Made by a program: the position numbers and the translations under genes. Shown here one piece after another: positions 26,990 to 35,478 of a stretch of DNA of 36,639 nucleotides (the stretch's first letter is position 1; each line of letters opens with the position of its first letter). Source of the stretch: Flavobacteriales bacterium (GTDB taxonomy: Bacteria; Bacteroidota; Bacteroidia; Flavobacteriales_D; Crocinitomicaceae); assembly GCA_947474675.1 (NCBI GenBank), contig CANJKA010000029.1, positions 1 through 36,639 on the forward strand, written 5' to 3'. The notes beneath the pieces are model-generated. The model did not search any database. It was given only the letters and a program-made list of their open reading frames with translations, and was not told where the DNA came from.

Positions 26990-27985
26990 TTACAATTTAC
27001 CTAATTCAGATTTCAAATAGTCAATACAAATAATATCCATTGGGTCAACTTGTTTTAAGGTTGACAAATAAAGCGATGCCCAATCAACAATGTGAATTAA
27101 ATAAAAAGTTCTTTCAATTTTATTTTTACCTTTTGCATCGATAGTTAAAACGTTAGCTGTTCTTTTTGAAACTTCGTCTCTAGTTAATTCGAATCGCTTC
27201 TCGTTTTGAATATTCATGTCTTTTGTATCAAAAAATACAGTTGCAAAAGTATCATTTCCTCCACCCCAACCAACAAGTTCATTGTGATTCATTTCAGGAA
27301 TTACATGATGAATACAAAGTAATTTAGAATTTTCATTAAATTGTTGACGAGCTCTAATTAAAACAGGCTCATATTCTGTAGTTGAATAAAAAACAGCCAC
27401 CTTATCTTTTAAAAATACAGCTAATTTATTGGCCTCTTCTTTAATTAGACCAATATTATCATCAATTATTTGAGTTGAATTAGCCAGTGTTTTTAAAATT
27501 TTAGAATCAATTAAGTTAAACTTCACTAAAATATTTGAAATATGAATAACAGAAAAGGCTGTTGCACTTCTTGGAGGATTTCCGCCTGGAATAACAACAC
27601 AGTCAAATCCATTATCATTACAAAAAGTTTCTAATTTTCCTCCTGAACAAATGCCAACAATATGAGCATCTTGATTTTTAGCTAAAAGTAAACATGCTAA
27701 TGTTTCTTCCGTGTTTCCAGAATAGGAACATGCTATAATCAAAGTATGTTTATCAACAAATTTTGGCAAGGTATAGTCTTGTAGTAATTGAACAGGAATT
27801 TTAATTTCATCTTGAACCCATCCTGAGACAATTTTTGCTCCGATTCCTGAACCACCCATACCAATAAAAACAAGGTTTTTAATTTCATGAGCAGGCGTTT
27901 TAAAGTTAATTTTAGACGCTGATTCTAAAGAACTAGTAATATTTTGAGGAAATGCAGCAATTAATTTATCCATTAACTTATCCAT
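26990..27985 (-). CDS. Bifunctional phosphoglucose/phosphomannose isomerase-type SIS protein
   Basis: This 331-aa cytoplasmic sugar-phosphate isomerase has two SIS domains and interconverts glucose-6-phosphate or mannose-6-phosphate with fructose-6-phosphate. The SIS motif FIGMGGSGIGA is at 40-50 and the phosphate-binding SYSGNTEET at 87-95. GGNPPRSATAF (134-144), Glu236 in NHNELVGW and His298 in LIHIVDW match the PGI/PMI family first described in archaea. DPMDIICIDYLK near the end is also typical. Another ATG at codon 5 is possible. It leads the operon with lipB, the serine hydrolase and the 136-aa gene. Substrate preference cannot be decided. Confidence 0.88.
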   Translation of the reverse strand: MDKLMDKLIAAFPQNITSSLESASKINFKTPAHEIKNLVFIGMGGSGIGAKIVSGWVQDEIKIPVQLLQDYTLPKFVDKHTLIIACSYSGNTEETLACLLLAKNQDAHIVGICSGGKLETFCNDNGFDCVVIPGGNPPRSATAFSVIHISNILVKFNLIDSKILKTLANSTQIIDDNIGLIKEEANKLAVFLKDKVAVFYSTTEYEPVLIRARQQFNENSKLLCIHHVIPEMNHNELVGWGGGNDTFATVFFDTKDMNIQNEKRFELTRDEVSKRTANVLTIDAKGKNKIERTFYLIHIVDWASLYLSTLKQVDPMDIICIDYLKSELGKL

Positions 27986-28037
27986 GATGAATCTTTGTTT
28001 TAATATTTAAGAAATATATTTATACTTAATAATAATA

Positions 28038-28045
28038 CAAATATA
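28038..28045 (-). promoter_or_regulatory. -7 element for the SIS-lipB operon
   Basis: TATATTTG on the minus strand matches TAnnTTTG, 52 nt before the ATG at 27985. There is no TTTG 19 bp upstream. Confidence 0.45.
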
Positions 28046-28184
28046 TAATTAAGTCAGAAATAGAGCCTAATTTCATTCATAAAATCATTGATTATTTTTT
28101 TTCACTTTAGAATAAAAATAAACATTTTTGACTAATAAAGCTTGAATATTCAAAAGAAGAAGAAATTTATCAAAGTTGAATGTT

Positions 28185-28192
28185 TACTTTTG
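28185..28192 (+). promoter_or_regulatory. -7 element for the acyl-CoA thioesterase
   Basis: TACTTTTG matches TAnnTTTG and ends 19 nt before the ATG at 28212. It lies downstream of an in-frame TTG at 28176, which argues that the ATG is the real start. The -33 is not recognisable. Confidence 0.5.
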
Positions 28193-28211
28193 TAAGTATA
28201 ATTTAAAAGAC

Positions 28212-28721
28212 ATGAAAGCACGTTTAGCATCCGAAACATTATCTGTATCTACAAAAGTTGTTTTACCAAATGACACAAACACTCTAGGCAATCTATTTGG
28301 TGGACAATTATTGGCTTGGATGGATGTGATTGCTAGCGTTTCTGCTCATAGACATTGCCGAAGAGTGGTTGTCACTGCATCAGTTAACAATGTTTCTTTT
28401 AAAGAACCAATCATTCATTCATCAATAGTGACGTTAGAAGCTAAAGTTTCGAGAGCGTTTAATTCATCAATGGAAGTATTTGTTGATGTATTTGTTGAAG
28501 ATCCTGTTTCTGGAAAAAAACGTAAATCAAATGAAGCAATTTACACCTTTGTTGCTGTTGATCAAAATGGTGGGCCAATTCAAGTCCCAGAATTAACTCC
28601 TGAATCTGAAGAAGAAAAAGATAGATATGAAGGTGCTTTAAGAAGAAAACAATTAAGCTTAATCTTAGCTGGGAAAATGAATCCTGCAGATGCAACTGAA
28701 TTGAAAGCTTTGTTTTTATAA
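28212..28721 (+). CDS. Acyl-CoA thioesterase, hotdog fold (YciA-like)
   Basis: This cytoplasmic thioesterase hydrolyses acyl-CoA to free acid and CoA. The 169-aa protein (from the ATG at 28212) has the hotdog signature NTLGNLFGGQLLAWMDVIASV near residues 23-43, followed by VTASVNNVSFKEPI and VTLEAKVSRAFNSSMEVFV, and ends in a charged helical tail. This matches the YciA / cytosolic acyl-CoA thioester hydrolase group, which is normally a hexamer. It is single and convergent with the 174-aa gene, with only 1 nt between the two stop codons and no separate terminator visible. Confidence 0.92.
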   Translation: MKARLASETLSVSTKVVLPNDTNTLGNLFGGQLLAWMDVIASVSAHRHCRRVVVTASVNNVSFKEPIIHSSIVTLEAKVSRAFNSSMEVFVDVFVEDPVSGKKRKSNEAIYTFVAVDQNGGPIQVPELTPESEEEKDRYEGALRRKQLSLILAGKMNPADATELKALFL

Positions 28722-28722
28722 A

Positions 28723-29247
28723 TTAAATCATTTTTTTATTTACTTGATTAAACGTTTTGTATTTTCTTCCTGCCCAATAGAAATAGGCTGAAATATTTTC
28801 CGTCTTATATATTCGAATAGCTGGATTTTTCAACGATACTATTTTAGAACCTCCTGCTAAAGAAGTGATATTTTTACCTCTATAAATATTCCAATTTTTA
28901 ACCCAAGTCATTGAATCTCCCATCCCGAATTCATTCCCTCCTCCAATTATATAATACATATTTGTTTTTCTGTGAATAATCAATATCCCCGATTTTCCCG
29001 ATTCTTTATTCACCATGAACAAAGCAATGTCAACTTCCTTGTCCCCATTAAAATCTGCTTCCAAATAAAAGGGATTAATTGTGTCAGAAATAATATATAA
29101 TTTTTCTAACCCATTTTTTTCAATTATTGGTAAAACCCATTCAGGGATTCTAGAAGCTAATAAGCGTTCTTCTTTTGACTTTTCGAGCTCTTGTGCGAAA
29201 AATGATGTATTCGAAAAACAAATAAGGATAAAAAATATTTTTTTCAT
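28723..29247 (-). CDS. Small exported protein with a calcium-loop-like motif
   Basis: This 174-aa protein of unknown function has a signal peptide at about 1-19 (ending FFAQ), so it is probably periplasmic or secreted. Asp65-Phe-Asn67-Gly-Asp69, with Asp73 four residues on (EADFNGDKEVDIALF), resembles the metal-binding loop of FG-GAP/VCBS or dockerin-type repeats, present once. The rest has YYIIGGGNEFGMGDSMTWVKNW and a final SAYFYWAGRKYKTF. Its upstream region holds the hexamer, palindrome and 13-bp repeats. No TAnnTTTG lies nearby; the nearest approximation is TTAATTTG at 29316-29323. Confidence 0.7.
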   Translation of the reverse strand: MKKIFFILICFSNTSFFAQELEKSKEERLLASRIPEWVLPIIEKNGLEKLYIISDTINPFYLEADFNGDKEVDIALFMVNKESGKSGILIIHRKTNMYYIIGGGNEFGMGDSMTWVKNWNIYRGKNITSLAGGSKIVSLKNPAIRIYKTENISAYFYWAGRKYKTFNQVNKKMI

Positions 29248-29355
29248 AAAAGATGATTTTGTATAACAATTGTGAAATTATACAATGTTGGTAAATTTCA
29301 AAAAGCATTTAATCTCAAATTAAAAGAAAAATATACAAGTCTACCCATTAAAAAA

Positions 29356-29435
<80 letters not shown>

Positions 29436-29442
<7 letters not shown>

Positions 29443-29513
29443 ATCATTGGAAAACATCATTGGAAAACATCATTGGAAAACATCATTGGAAAATATCATT
29501 GGAAATCAACAAT
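29436..29513. repeat. 13-bp tandem repeat GGAAAACATCATT
   Basis: Four exact copies (29436-29487), a fifth with one change (GGAAAATATCATT, 29488-29500) and a degenerate sixth (29501-29513). The first copy shares its GGAAAAC with the end of the palindrome. Confidence 0.95.
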
Positions 29514-29630
29514 GAAAATCACAACGATTATTTAAACAGATTATCATACATGCTCAATTTGTTCTAATTTACAATTAATCTGTAACAAATCAACCTATTA
29601 CAACTTATAATATTAATCCGCTAAAAAATA

Positions 29631-30635
29631 TTATTGATTTAAATGCCCTAAATTCATTTTTTGAATTACGTCTTCTGCAATAGCCTCCACGTTTTGTTTA
29701 GTCATACAATGAAAGTGATTTTTAGGGCATTTTTGAAAACCTATTTTCGAACAAGGTCTACAACCTAATTCTTTAACTTCATGTATTGAATATAAATTCT
29801 TATTTATAGGGAAATAAGGGTACATTCCTAAAGATGGCACAGTGTTTCCCCAAATACTAACCGTTTGTATTTGGAAACAAGAAGCAATGTGCATCATTCC
29901 TGTATCATTAGTTAATAATACTTTCGATTGTTTGACAATACTAGCTGATTGCTGCAAAGAAAAATCACCACAAGTATTTATTATGTTTTTATCCGAAACT
30001 TCTTCAATCAATTTTTCAGCTAAATCTTTATCCATAGCACCTCCTACGATAACAATTGGAAAATCGATTTGTTTTAAAATATCACGTAATTTTTCAAAAG
30101 GCATCCTCTTTGTCGAAAATTGAGCTCCAATAGCAATCGTGACAAATTCTGAAGTGATATTAAATTCATAACAAATATCAACATGAGCAGATTCTGAAAG
30201 ATAAAAATCACACGGTAATAAATCATTTTGAACTCCTAAATGTCTAACTGTTTCGAAATATCGATCCACTATATGAACTTTTGGCATTCGATCTATTTTA
30301 AACTTTACCAATAACCATTTTTCAATATTAATTTTAGGAAATGAGCGAGATGGTACGTTTAGCTTTTGTTTTAATGAAAGGGTTCTTACATTTTTATGTA
30401 GATCAATAATCCAATCATATTTTTCAGCTTTCAAATCTGAAATTACCTCATTAATAGATGATTGAATTGTAATAATTTTATCTATGTATGGATTATTTTC
30501 AAGTATTGAGGAAAATGATTTCTTGGTAATAAAATGGACAATAGCGTTTGGTATTTGTTTCTTCAAACAACGAACAATTGGTGTCGTTAAAACAACATCA
30601 CCAATAGAACTAAAACGAATGACTAAAATTTTCAC
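29631..30635 (-). CDS. Glycosyltransferase family 9 (heptosyltransferase-like)
   Basis: This 334-aa cytoplasmic, membrane-associated GT-B glycosyltransferase resembles ADP-heptose:LPS heptosyltransferases, which build the lipopolysaccharide core. The N terminus MKILVIRFSSIGDVVLTTP and the donor-site region LLTNDTGMMHIASCFQIQTVSIWGNT (about 240-265) are family signatures. Near the C terminus Cys292, Cys295, Cys303 and Cys310 form a pattern that could bind a metal, seen in some Bacteroidota members. It is the last gene of a group with a GT22-like mannosyltransferase and an LTA-synthase-like transferase, 40 nt after the former. The sugar transferred is unknown. Confidence 0.9.
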   Translation of the reverse strand: MKILVIRFSSIGDVVLTTPIVRCLKKQIPNAIVHFITKKSFSSILENNPYIDKIITIQSSINEVISDLKAEKYDWIIDLHKNVRTLSLKQKLNVPSRSFPKINIEKWLLVKFKIDRMPKVHIVDRYFETVRHLGVQNDLLPCDFYLSESAHVDICYEFNITSEFVTIAIGAQFSTKRMPFEKLRDILKQIDFPIVIVGGAMDKDLAEKLIEEVSDKNIINTCGDFSLQQSASIVKQSKVLLTNDTGMMHIASCFQIQTVSIWGNTVPSLGMYPYFPINKNLYSIHEVKELGCRPCSKIGFQKCPKNHFHCMTKQNVEAIAEDVIQKMNLGHLNQ

Positions 30636-30675
30636 AGTTTAAATTTATAAAAAAGTAAGGACTTTCTAGCGAGAA

Positions 30676-32238
30676 TTATTTCTTTGCAATTGGTTCGTAT
30701 GTCCGCCAGACCTCAATATACTGATTAGAATTTCTAGGATTTAATTTCTTTACCAACTGATCCATCAAACTCGGATAACACTTTTTCACTAAGGTAAGTT
30801 TAGGGAATAATTTTTTATATGATTTAATTCTTTTAGGTAATTTTTCTTCTCCAAAAAAGAAGATATAATCATAACGAGCTCCAGGAACAACATCTAAAGG
30901 TTGAACACTATCATTCCTTTCAAGAAAAGTACAATACCAGCTACCTGAATAAAATTTAGGCAACATAGATGTTTTTGTGTCGGCCGAACCTTCTAATAAA
31001 ATTCTTTCATCTACTAAATTATCTGAGTATAAAGTATACATTGATTCAACTCTTGACATCTTTGTGTAAGTGACGCTAACAAATAGTAAAGTAGGGATAT
31101 TTAAAATCCAAAAAAATGAATAGGAAAACTTCCAAAGTTTATCCCAAAATGGTTTTTTTCTCAACTCTTGAAAACCAATAATTCCAAGAATAATAAAAAA
31201 AGGCAAAACAGATAATATAAATCTCTCCTGTCTATTCGGATAAAAAGTGTGAAATAAAATAAAAAGCATCACTGGAATAAATAACATCAAATGCTTTTTA
31301 GCTGATCTAATGAATCCAATTCCAACTAAAAGTCCAAATGGAAATAATAAAACTCCCAACAAAACAAATACATACATAAAATAGTTTGTGTTAGGCAAAT
31401 ACAAAACACCTTCTTGTATATTATAGGTAGAATAAGCTTTAAACTCAGCGAATGGTTTCCCCCAAATACAATAATCAACCAGACCTTGAGTAATTAGAAA
31501 CGTAACAAAAGTACCAAAAGAAAAGCTAACAAATTTCTGATCTATAAGTGTTCTAACAAAACTTTTAAAAGGTCCTTTAAACAAGGTTTTATAATCAAAA
31601 ATTAAAAGATAATAAAACATAATTCCTATAGCAAAAATGGCAATTTGATACCTAAAAGAAACTGCTAAGCCTATTAATAATCCAGCATAAAAAATATTTA
31701 TCTTAGAATCATTTTTAACCATTAGCCAAACTCCCCAAATTAAAAAAGGGATTGACGATAATTCGACTAAATTTCGAACAGATAAAAAAGGAATGATTGA
31801 AAGAAGAGCTAATATCCATCCAACAGTAACAGCATTTTTTCTATTTGATATTTTCTCAGTTATTTTAAATCCAAAATAGACGACTAACATAGAAAATAAA
31901 GCATGAACTAATCTATTTAATAACATCAATATTTTAGGATCAGCAATGCCAAAGAATTTAAAAGTATAAAAGAAAAAATAATTTAATCCAACATAGGTAA
32001 AACTATGTCCTTCAGGAGCTCCTCTATTTCCTTTCGACCAAGGTAACCATCCATTATAATCATATCCATCAACCCATGATGTAGAAGCTTCGATTACCAA
32101 AAAATGATCGTCATGCATACCATAGCCTTCAGAAAAAACAGCAGCAATTAATCGAATTATAAGGGCTGATAAAAGTATAACCCTAAATGAGGAAAAATCA
32201 ATTCCAAATTTTTTAGTGTCTGTATTTTTTAATGTCAT
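30676..32238 (-). CDS. Integral membrane mannosyltransferase-like glycosyltransferase (GT22/ALG9-PIG-B-like)
   Basis: This 520-aa protein has about ten membrane helices and uses a GT-C fold, so it probably takes a polyprenyl-phosphate sugar as donor. HDDHF at 42-46, in the first extracytoplasmic loop, corresponds to the acidic motif of GT-C enzymes (HPDE in ALG9 and PIG-B). HTFYPNRQERFILSVLP near 330-345 resembles the HKExRF signature of GT22 mannosyltransferases. The C-terminal soluble part contains GARYDYIFFFGEE. It begins 6 nt after the LTA-synthase-like gene. A GT39 label would also be defensible. The acceptor is probably a lipid-linked envelope glycan, which is inference. Confidence 0.8.
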   Translation of the reverse strand: MTLKNTDTKKFGIDFSSFRVILLSALIIRLIAAVFSEGYGMHDDHFLVIEASTSWVDGYDYNGWLPWSKGNRGAPEGHSFTYVGLNYFFFYTFKFFGIADPKILMLLNRLVHALFSMLVVYFGFKITEKISNRKNAVTVGWILALLSIIPFLSVRNLVELSSIPFLIWGVWLMVKNDSKINIFYAGLLIGLAVSFRYQIAIFAIGIMFYYLLIFDYKTLFKGPFKSFVRTLIDQKFVSFSFGTFVTFLITQGLVDYCIWGKPFAEFKAYSTYNIQEGVLYLPNTNYFMYVFVLLGVLLFPFGLLVGIGFIRSAKKHLMLFIPVMLFILFHTFYPNRQERFILSVLPFFIILGIIGFQELRKKPFWDKLWKFSYSFFWILNIPTLLFVSVTYTKMSRVESMYTLYSDNLVDERILLEGSADTKTSMLPKFYSGSWYCTFLERNDSVQPLDVVPGARYDYIFFFGEEKLPKRIKSYKKLFPKLTLVKKCYPSLMDQLVKKLNPRNSNQYIEVWRTYEPIAKK

Positions 32239-32244
32239 TTTATA

Positions 32245-34119
32245 TTATAAAGATTTATAATGCTGATAAAATTGAGTTAAAAAAGCATGGCAATTTTTAA
32301 CTTCTTCATTTTTCTTTTCTCCTAAAAAAGTATTTTCTAAAAACACACGGGTATCCATTTGATAAATCATATTGCCTGTTGGAGTTACCCAACCATATCC
32401 ACGATTAATTGTATGCAAAGCAAATTGAGAAACATTAGGGTTTAATAAATCTTTACTCCAAGGATAACGCTTTAAATCTCCATGCATTTGATACAAGAGT
32501 GTTGCAGCAATATCAGCTTGAGAACCAAGTGTTTCAATTCTTTTTTTTCTAAATTCATTTTTTAAAGGTTCACCAAAAATTAAAAATGGAATTTTGAAAA
32601 ACAATTTAGAACTCGGATCTTCGCAAATGGGTGATGGATGACCATGATCAGCAACTAATACGAAAATTGTGTTTTTATACCATTTTTGTTTTTTACATTT
32701 TTTAAAATATTCACCTAAACATTCATCACCATAAATAAGTGAATTCATATAATCTTGTTCAGCTCCAAGGTATATTTGATTTTTCTTTTTAGGATGGTCA
32801 AAAGGAGAATGGGTGCTTCCTGTAAATGCACATTGAAGAAATGGTTGTTTTAATTTATTCGTTTTTTTAATCAAAAGAGCATATAAATCACTGTCATAAA
32901 AATTCAATTTCCCTCTATTTAATTTAGCTGAAAACACCTTTTCATCTTCCACCAAATCAAATCCATGGTCTAAAAAATAACTTCCAATATTTCCATATTT
33001 TAAATCACCACTAAATAGGTAATTAGAATTATATCCAATATTTTTTAAATCTTGATTGATGGTGTGAATTTTACGATGTTTATCAGACTGCATCGTAATA
33101 GAAATTTCGGGTAATGCGGGATAACCACTAAAAATACTTGAATTTCCAATTTCTGAAGTCCCTCCACAGGCATAAATATTTGAGAAAAATAATCCTTCGG
33201 ATGCTAATTTATCGAAATTTGGAGTTATTCCTTTTGTTTCACTCATGCTTCCAATTGCATTCCCGGACCATCCTTCTAAAACTATAAAAACAAAATTTGG
33301 TTTTTCTTGATTAAAAATATACTGATCGTGATTCTTTGAATAACTATACATTTTTTTAACCAATTGATCAGCCTCAACAGAATCAATTTTAGGCATAAAT
33401 TCATCGATTTCACTTCTATTAAAAAGCAAAAAACTTTTCGCAAAGTAGTAGATTGAATTGACAGAAATATCATTTACAACATGATCTTTTGAAAAACATG
33501 AAAAATCAGTATTCATAGGAACTTGTTGAAGTCCTCCTCGAAGCAATATAAAAAATGAACTCCCTGATATTAAGAATATTAAAAACGAAGTTCCAATCCT
33601 TTTCAAAATTGATGAATTTGATCTACTAAACTCTTTGATAAATAGCCATTTATAAATTTTCCAAGCGAAAAATATTTCGATTATTGAGTAAATAAAAAAC
33701 CAGATTGTCATTCCTAGATCAGCAGTTCGAAAGACTTCATCAGGGTTCGAAAGATGCATAAAAACACGTGTCGTAAGTTTGTGGTTCCATTCAGAATAAG
33801 CGTTAATCTCTCCACTCACTAGAAATATTACAACTAAAGATTCGATGATAATTAGCAAGTAAAACACTCTATCTAACCATTTCGATTTATTAACAAATCT
33901 CAAAGACAATATTACCATTGGTAAAGTAGATAAAGCTGCAGCTGTGGCAAGATCTAAACGAATTGAATATAAAAATACCATTAGCCATTCTCCTACTCCA
34001 ACATTTGAAAGTTCTCCCCAATGATGAATTGAAAATAATATCCTCCCAAAATCAAAAAGTAGTAACCAGAAAAATATCAGTTTCAGTATGTCTAAAATTG
34101 TCTTATTTAATGCGTTCAT
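32245..34119 (-). CDS. LTA synthase family (sulfatase-fold) phosphoglycerol-type transferase
   Basis: This inner-membrane protein has five N-terminal helices (about 11-31, 46-72, 86-104, 137-157, 176-194) and an extracytoplasmic sulfatase-like domain, the LtaS layout. From the ATG at 34119 (624 aa), FIVLEGWSG carries metal ligand Glu282, GGTSEIGNSS carries the nucleophile Thr321, and VLVADHGHPSP supplies Asp/His ligands. Gram-negative members transfer phosphoglycerol or phosphoethanolamine to envelope glycans, since there is no lipoteichoic acid. The frame is open to a TTG at 34128, but a -7 element occupies 34126-34133, so the ATG is preferred. It heads the operon with the two glycosyltransferases below. 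Confidence 0.9.
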   Translation of the reverse strand: MNALNKTILDILKLIFFWLLLFDFGRILFSIHHWGELSNVGVGEWLMVFLYSIRLDLATAAALSTLPMVILSLRFVNKSKWLDRVFYLLIIIESLVVIFLVSGEINAYSEWNHKLTTRVFMHLSNPDEVFRTADLGMTIWFFIYSIIEIFFAWKIYKWLFIKEFSRSNSSILKRIGTSFLIFLISGSSFFILLRGGLQQVPMNTDFSCFSKDHVVNDISVNSIYYFAKSFLLFNRSEIDEFMPKIDSVEADQLVKKMYSYSKNHDQYIFNQEKPNFVFIVLEGWSGNAIGSMSETKGITPNFDKLASEGLFFSNIYACGGTSEIGNSSIFSGYPALPEISITMQSDKHRKIHTINQDLKNIGYNSNYLFSGDLKYGNIGSYFLDHGFDLVEDEKVFSAKLNRGKLNFYDSDLYALLIKKTNKLKQPFLQCAFTGSTHSPFDHPKKKNQIYLGAEQDYMNSLIYGDECLGEYFKKCKKQKWYKNTIFVLVADHGHPSPICEDPSSKLFFKIPFLIFGEPLKNEFRKKRIETLGSQADIAATLLYQMHGDLKRYPWSKDLLNPNVSQFALHTINRGYGWVTPTGNMIYQMDTRVFLENTFLGEKKNEEVKNCHAFLTQFYQHYKSL

Positions 34120-34125
34120 AGGATA

Positions 34126-34133
34126 CAAAGATA
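34126..34133 (-). promoter_or_regulatory. Promoter (-7) abutting the LTA-synthase-like start codon
   Basis: TATCTTTG on the minus strand ends 6 nt before the ATG at 34119, with TTTC 19 bp upstream at the -33 position (consensus TTTG). Transcription would start at or within about a base of the ATG, so the mRNA may be leaderless. Confidence 0.6.
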
Positions 34134-34202
34134 ATTATAATTTAGATTTATTGAAAGATAATCATAAGGAGAGATTTTTGATGATTGTACTGTAAGTTTA
34201 GC

Positions 34203-34233
34203 TTGATATAATTTCAGAGAATGCATATCTTTG
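34203..34233 (+). promoter_or_regulatory. Promoter abutting the GT2-like start codon
   Basis: TTG (34203-34205), a 20-nt spacer and TATCTTTG (34226-34233) end 6 nt before the ATG at 34240, again predicting a leaderless mRNA. The sequence TATCTTTGTAT and the ATG spacing are the same as in the divergent promoter. Confidence 0.65.
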
Positions 34234-34239
34234 TATAAT

Positions 34240-35112
34240 ATGAAAGTGAGTGGATTTACATTTATTAGGAATGCAATTAAGTACGATTATCCTATAGTTG
34301 AAGCAATTTTATCTATTTTACCAATTTGCGATGAAGTTGTTGTCGTTGTTGGGAATTCAGATGACGATACTCTCAATTTAATTAGAGGAATAGATTCAAA
34401 AATAATTGTCGTAGAATCTATTTGGGATGATTCTTTAAGAGAGGGTGGTAGGGTTTTGGCAGTTGAAACTGACAAGGCTTTTGCTTCAATTTCTAAAGAT
34501 AGTGATTGGGCATTTTACATTCAAGGCGATGAAGTGATTCATGAAAAACACCTAGAAGAAATTAAATTGTCAATGGAAAAGAATTTACATAGAGATGAGG
34601 TCGATGGTTTACTATTTGATTATAAACATTTTTATGGTTCATACGATTTTGTAGGAAGTTCTATTAGTTGGTATTTAGATGAAATTCGTGTAATTAGAAA
34701 TAGAAAAGATATTTTTTCTTACAGAGATGCGCAAGGATTTCGAAAACTGGCGAATGAAAAATTGAATGTCGTAAAAATAAATGCAGAAGTGTATCATTAT
34801 GGCTGGGTAAAACCTCCTGATAAAATGCAATCAAAACAGGAGACGTTCAATAAATTATGGCACGACGACAACTGGGTGAATGAAAATGTTAAAAATACTG
34901 AATCTTTCGATTATCTAAGTAACATTAGAGAACTTGCTGTATTTAAAGGCACTCATCCTAAAGTAATGCAAAAAAGGATCAATGAGAAAAATTGGGAATT
35001 TGATTACGATATCTCATTCAATAATAGCAAAATAAAGGATAATTTAAAACGTTTTCTTAGACGATATTTAAATATTGATATAAGATACAAGAATTACAAT
35101 AAAATAAAATGA
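34240..35112 (+). CDS. Glycosyltransferase family 2-like protein
   Basis: This 290-aa protein has a GT-A type N terminus (MKVSGFTFIRNAIKYDYP, CDEVVVVVGNSDDDTLNLI) as in family 2 glycosyltransferases that begin with a short hydrophobic strand rather than a signal. The position of the DxD metal motif reads GDE (96-98) in AFYIQGDEVIHEKH. VYHYGWVKPP near 190 may be acceptor-side. The start is the ATG at 34240, not the TTG at 34231, which lies inside the -7 element. The stop overlaps the thioredoxin ATG (ATGA). It is divergent from the LTA-synthase/GT operon with which it shares a promoter region, so it probably works in the same glycan pathway. Confidence 0.82.
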   Translation: MKVSGFTFIRNAIKYDYPIVEAILSILPICDEVVVVVGNSDDDTLNLIRGIDSKIIVVESIWDDSLREGGRVLAVETDKAFASISKDSDWAFYIQGDEVIHEKHLEEIKLSMEKNLHRDEVDGLLFDYKHFYGSYDFVGSSISWYLDEIRVIRNRKDIFSYRDAQGFRKLANEKLNVVKINAEVYHYGWVKPPDKMQSKQETFNKLWHDDNWVNENVKNTESFDYLSNIRELAVFKGTHPKVMQKRINEKNWEFDYDISFNNSKIKDNLKRFLRRYLNIDIRYKNYNKIK

Positions 35113-35405
35113 GCAAATTCAACGAAATAATACAATCTGAAACACCAACTCTTGTCGATTTTTTCGCAACTTGGTGTGGTCCTTGTAAAACAATGCAACC
35201 TATTCTAGATCAAATTAAAACAGATTTAGGAGAATCTATTCGAATTATTAAAATAGATATTGATAAAAATCAAGCTGTTGCTGAACAATTTAAAGTAAAA
35301 AGCGTACCTACATTTATATTTTTTAAAAAAGGAGAAATCGTTTGGAAAGAAAGTGGTGCAATGACAAAACAAGTTCTTAAACAAAAAATATTTGGTATTT
35401 CTTAA
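35109..35405 (+). CDS. Thioredoxin family protein
   Basis: This cytoplasmic 98-aa thioredoxin reduces protein disulfides. The active site WCGPC is at 22-26 in VDFFATWCGPCKTMQPILDQI, and the cis-proline is in KSVPTFIFF. There is no signal peptide. It is slightly short for the family (about 105-110) but complete. It starts in the ATGA overlap with the glycosyltransferase stop, so it is translationally coupled to that gene, an uncommon pairing. A terminator is not obvious; an inverted repeat lies 27 nt downstream. Confidence 0.93.
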   Translation: MSKFNEIIQSETPTLVDFFATWCGPCKTMQPILDQIKTDLGESIRIIKIDIDKNQAVAEQFKVKSVPTFIFFKKGEIVWKESGAMTKQVLKQKIFGIS

Positions 35406-35431
35406 TTGAGATAGAATTTACTAACTTTACA

Positions 35432-35464
35432 CAGCTTTAGAGAATATTCATTTCTGTAAAGCTG
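35432..35464. repeat. Inverted repeat between thioredoxin and pyrophosphatase genes
   Basis: CAGCTTTA (35432-35439) and TAAAGCTG (35457-35464) are perfect arms around 17 nt. No T run follows, so it is a weak terminator at best. If the TAACTTTA at 35422-35429 (7 of 8 of TAnnTTTG) is the ppa -7 element, the hairpin would lie in the ppa 5' leader. Confidence 0.5.
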
Positions 35465-35478
35465 CTAATTTGATAAAT

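Noticed and set aside
32245..34119. Lipoteichoic acid synthesis
   Set aside because: The protein has the LtaS architecture, but the organism looks Gram-negative and has no LTA, so another phosphoglycerol or phosphoethanolamine role is likelier.
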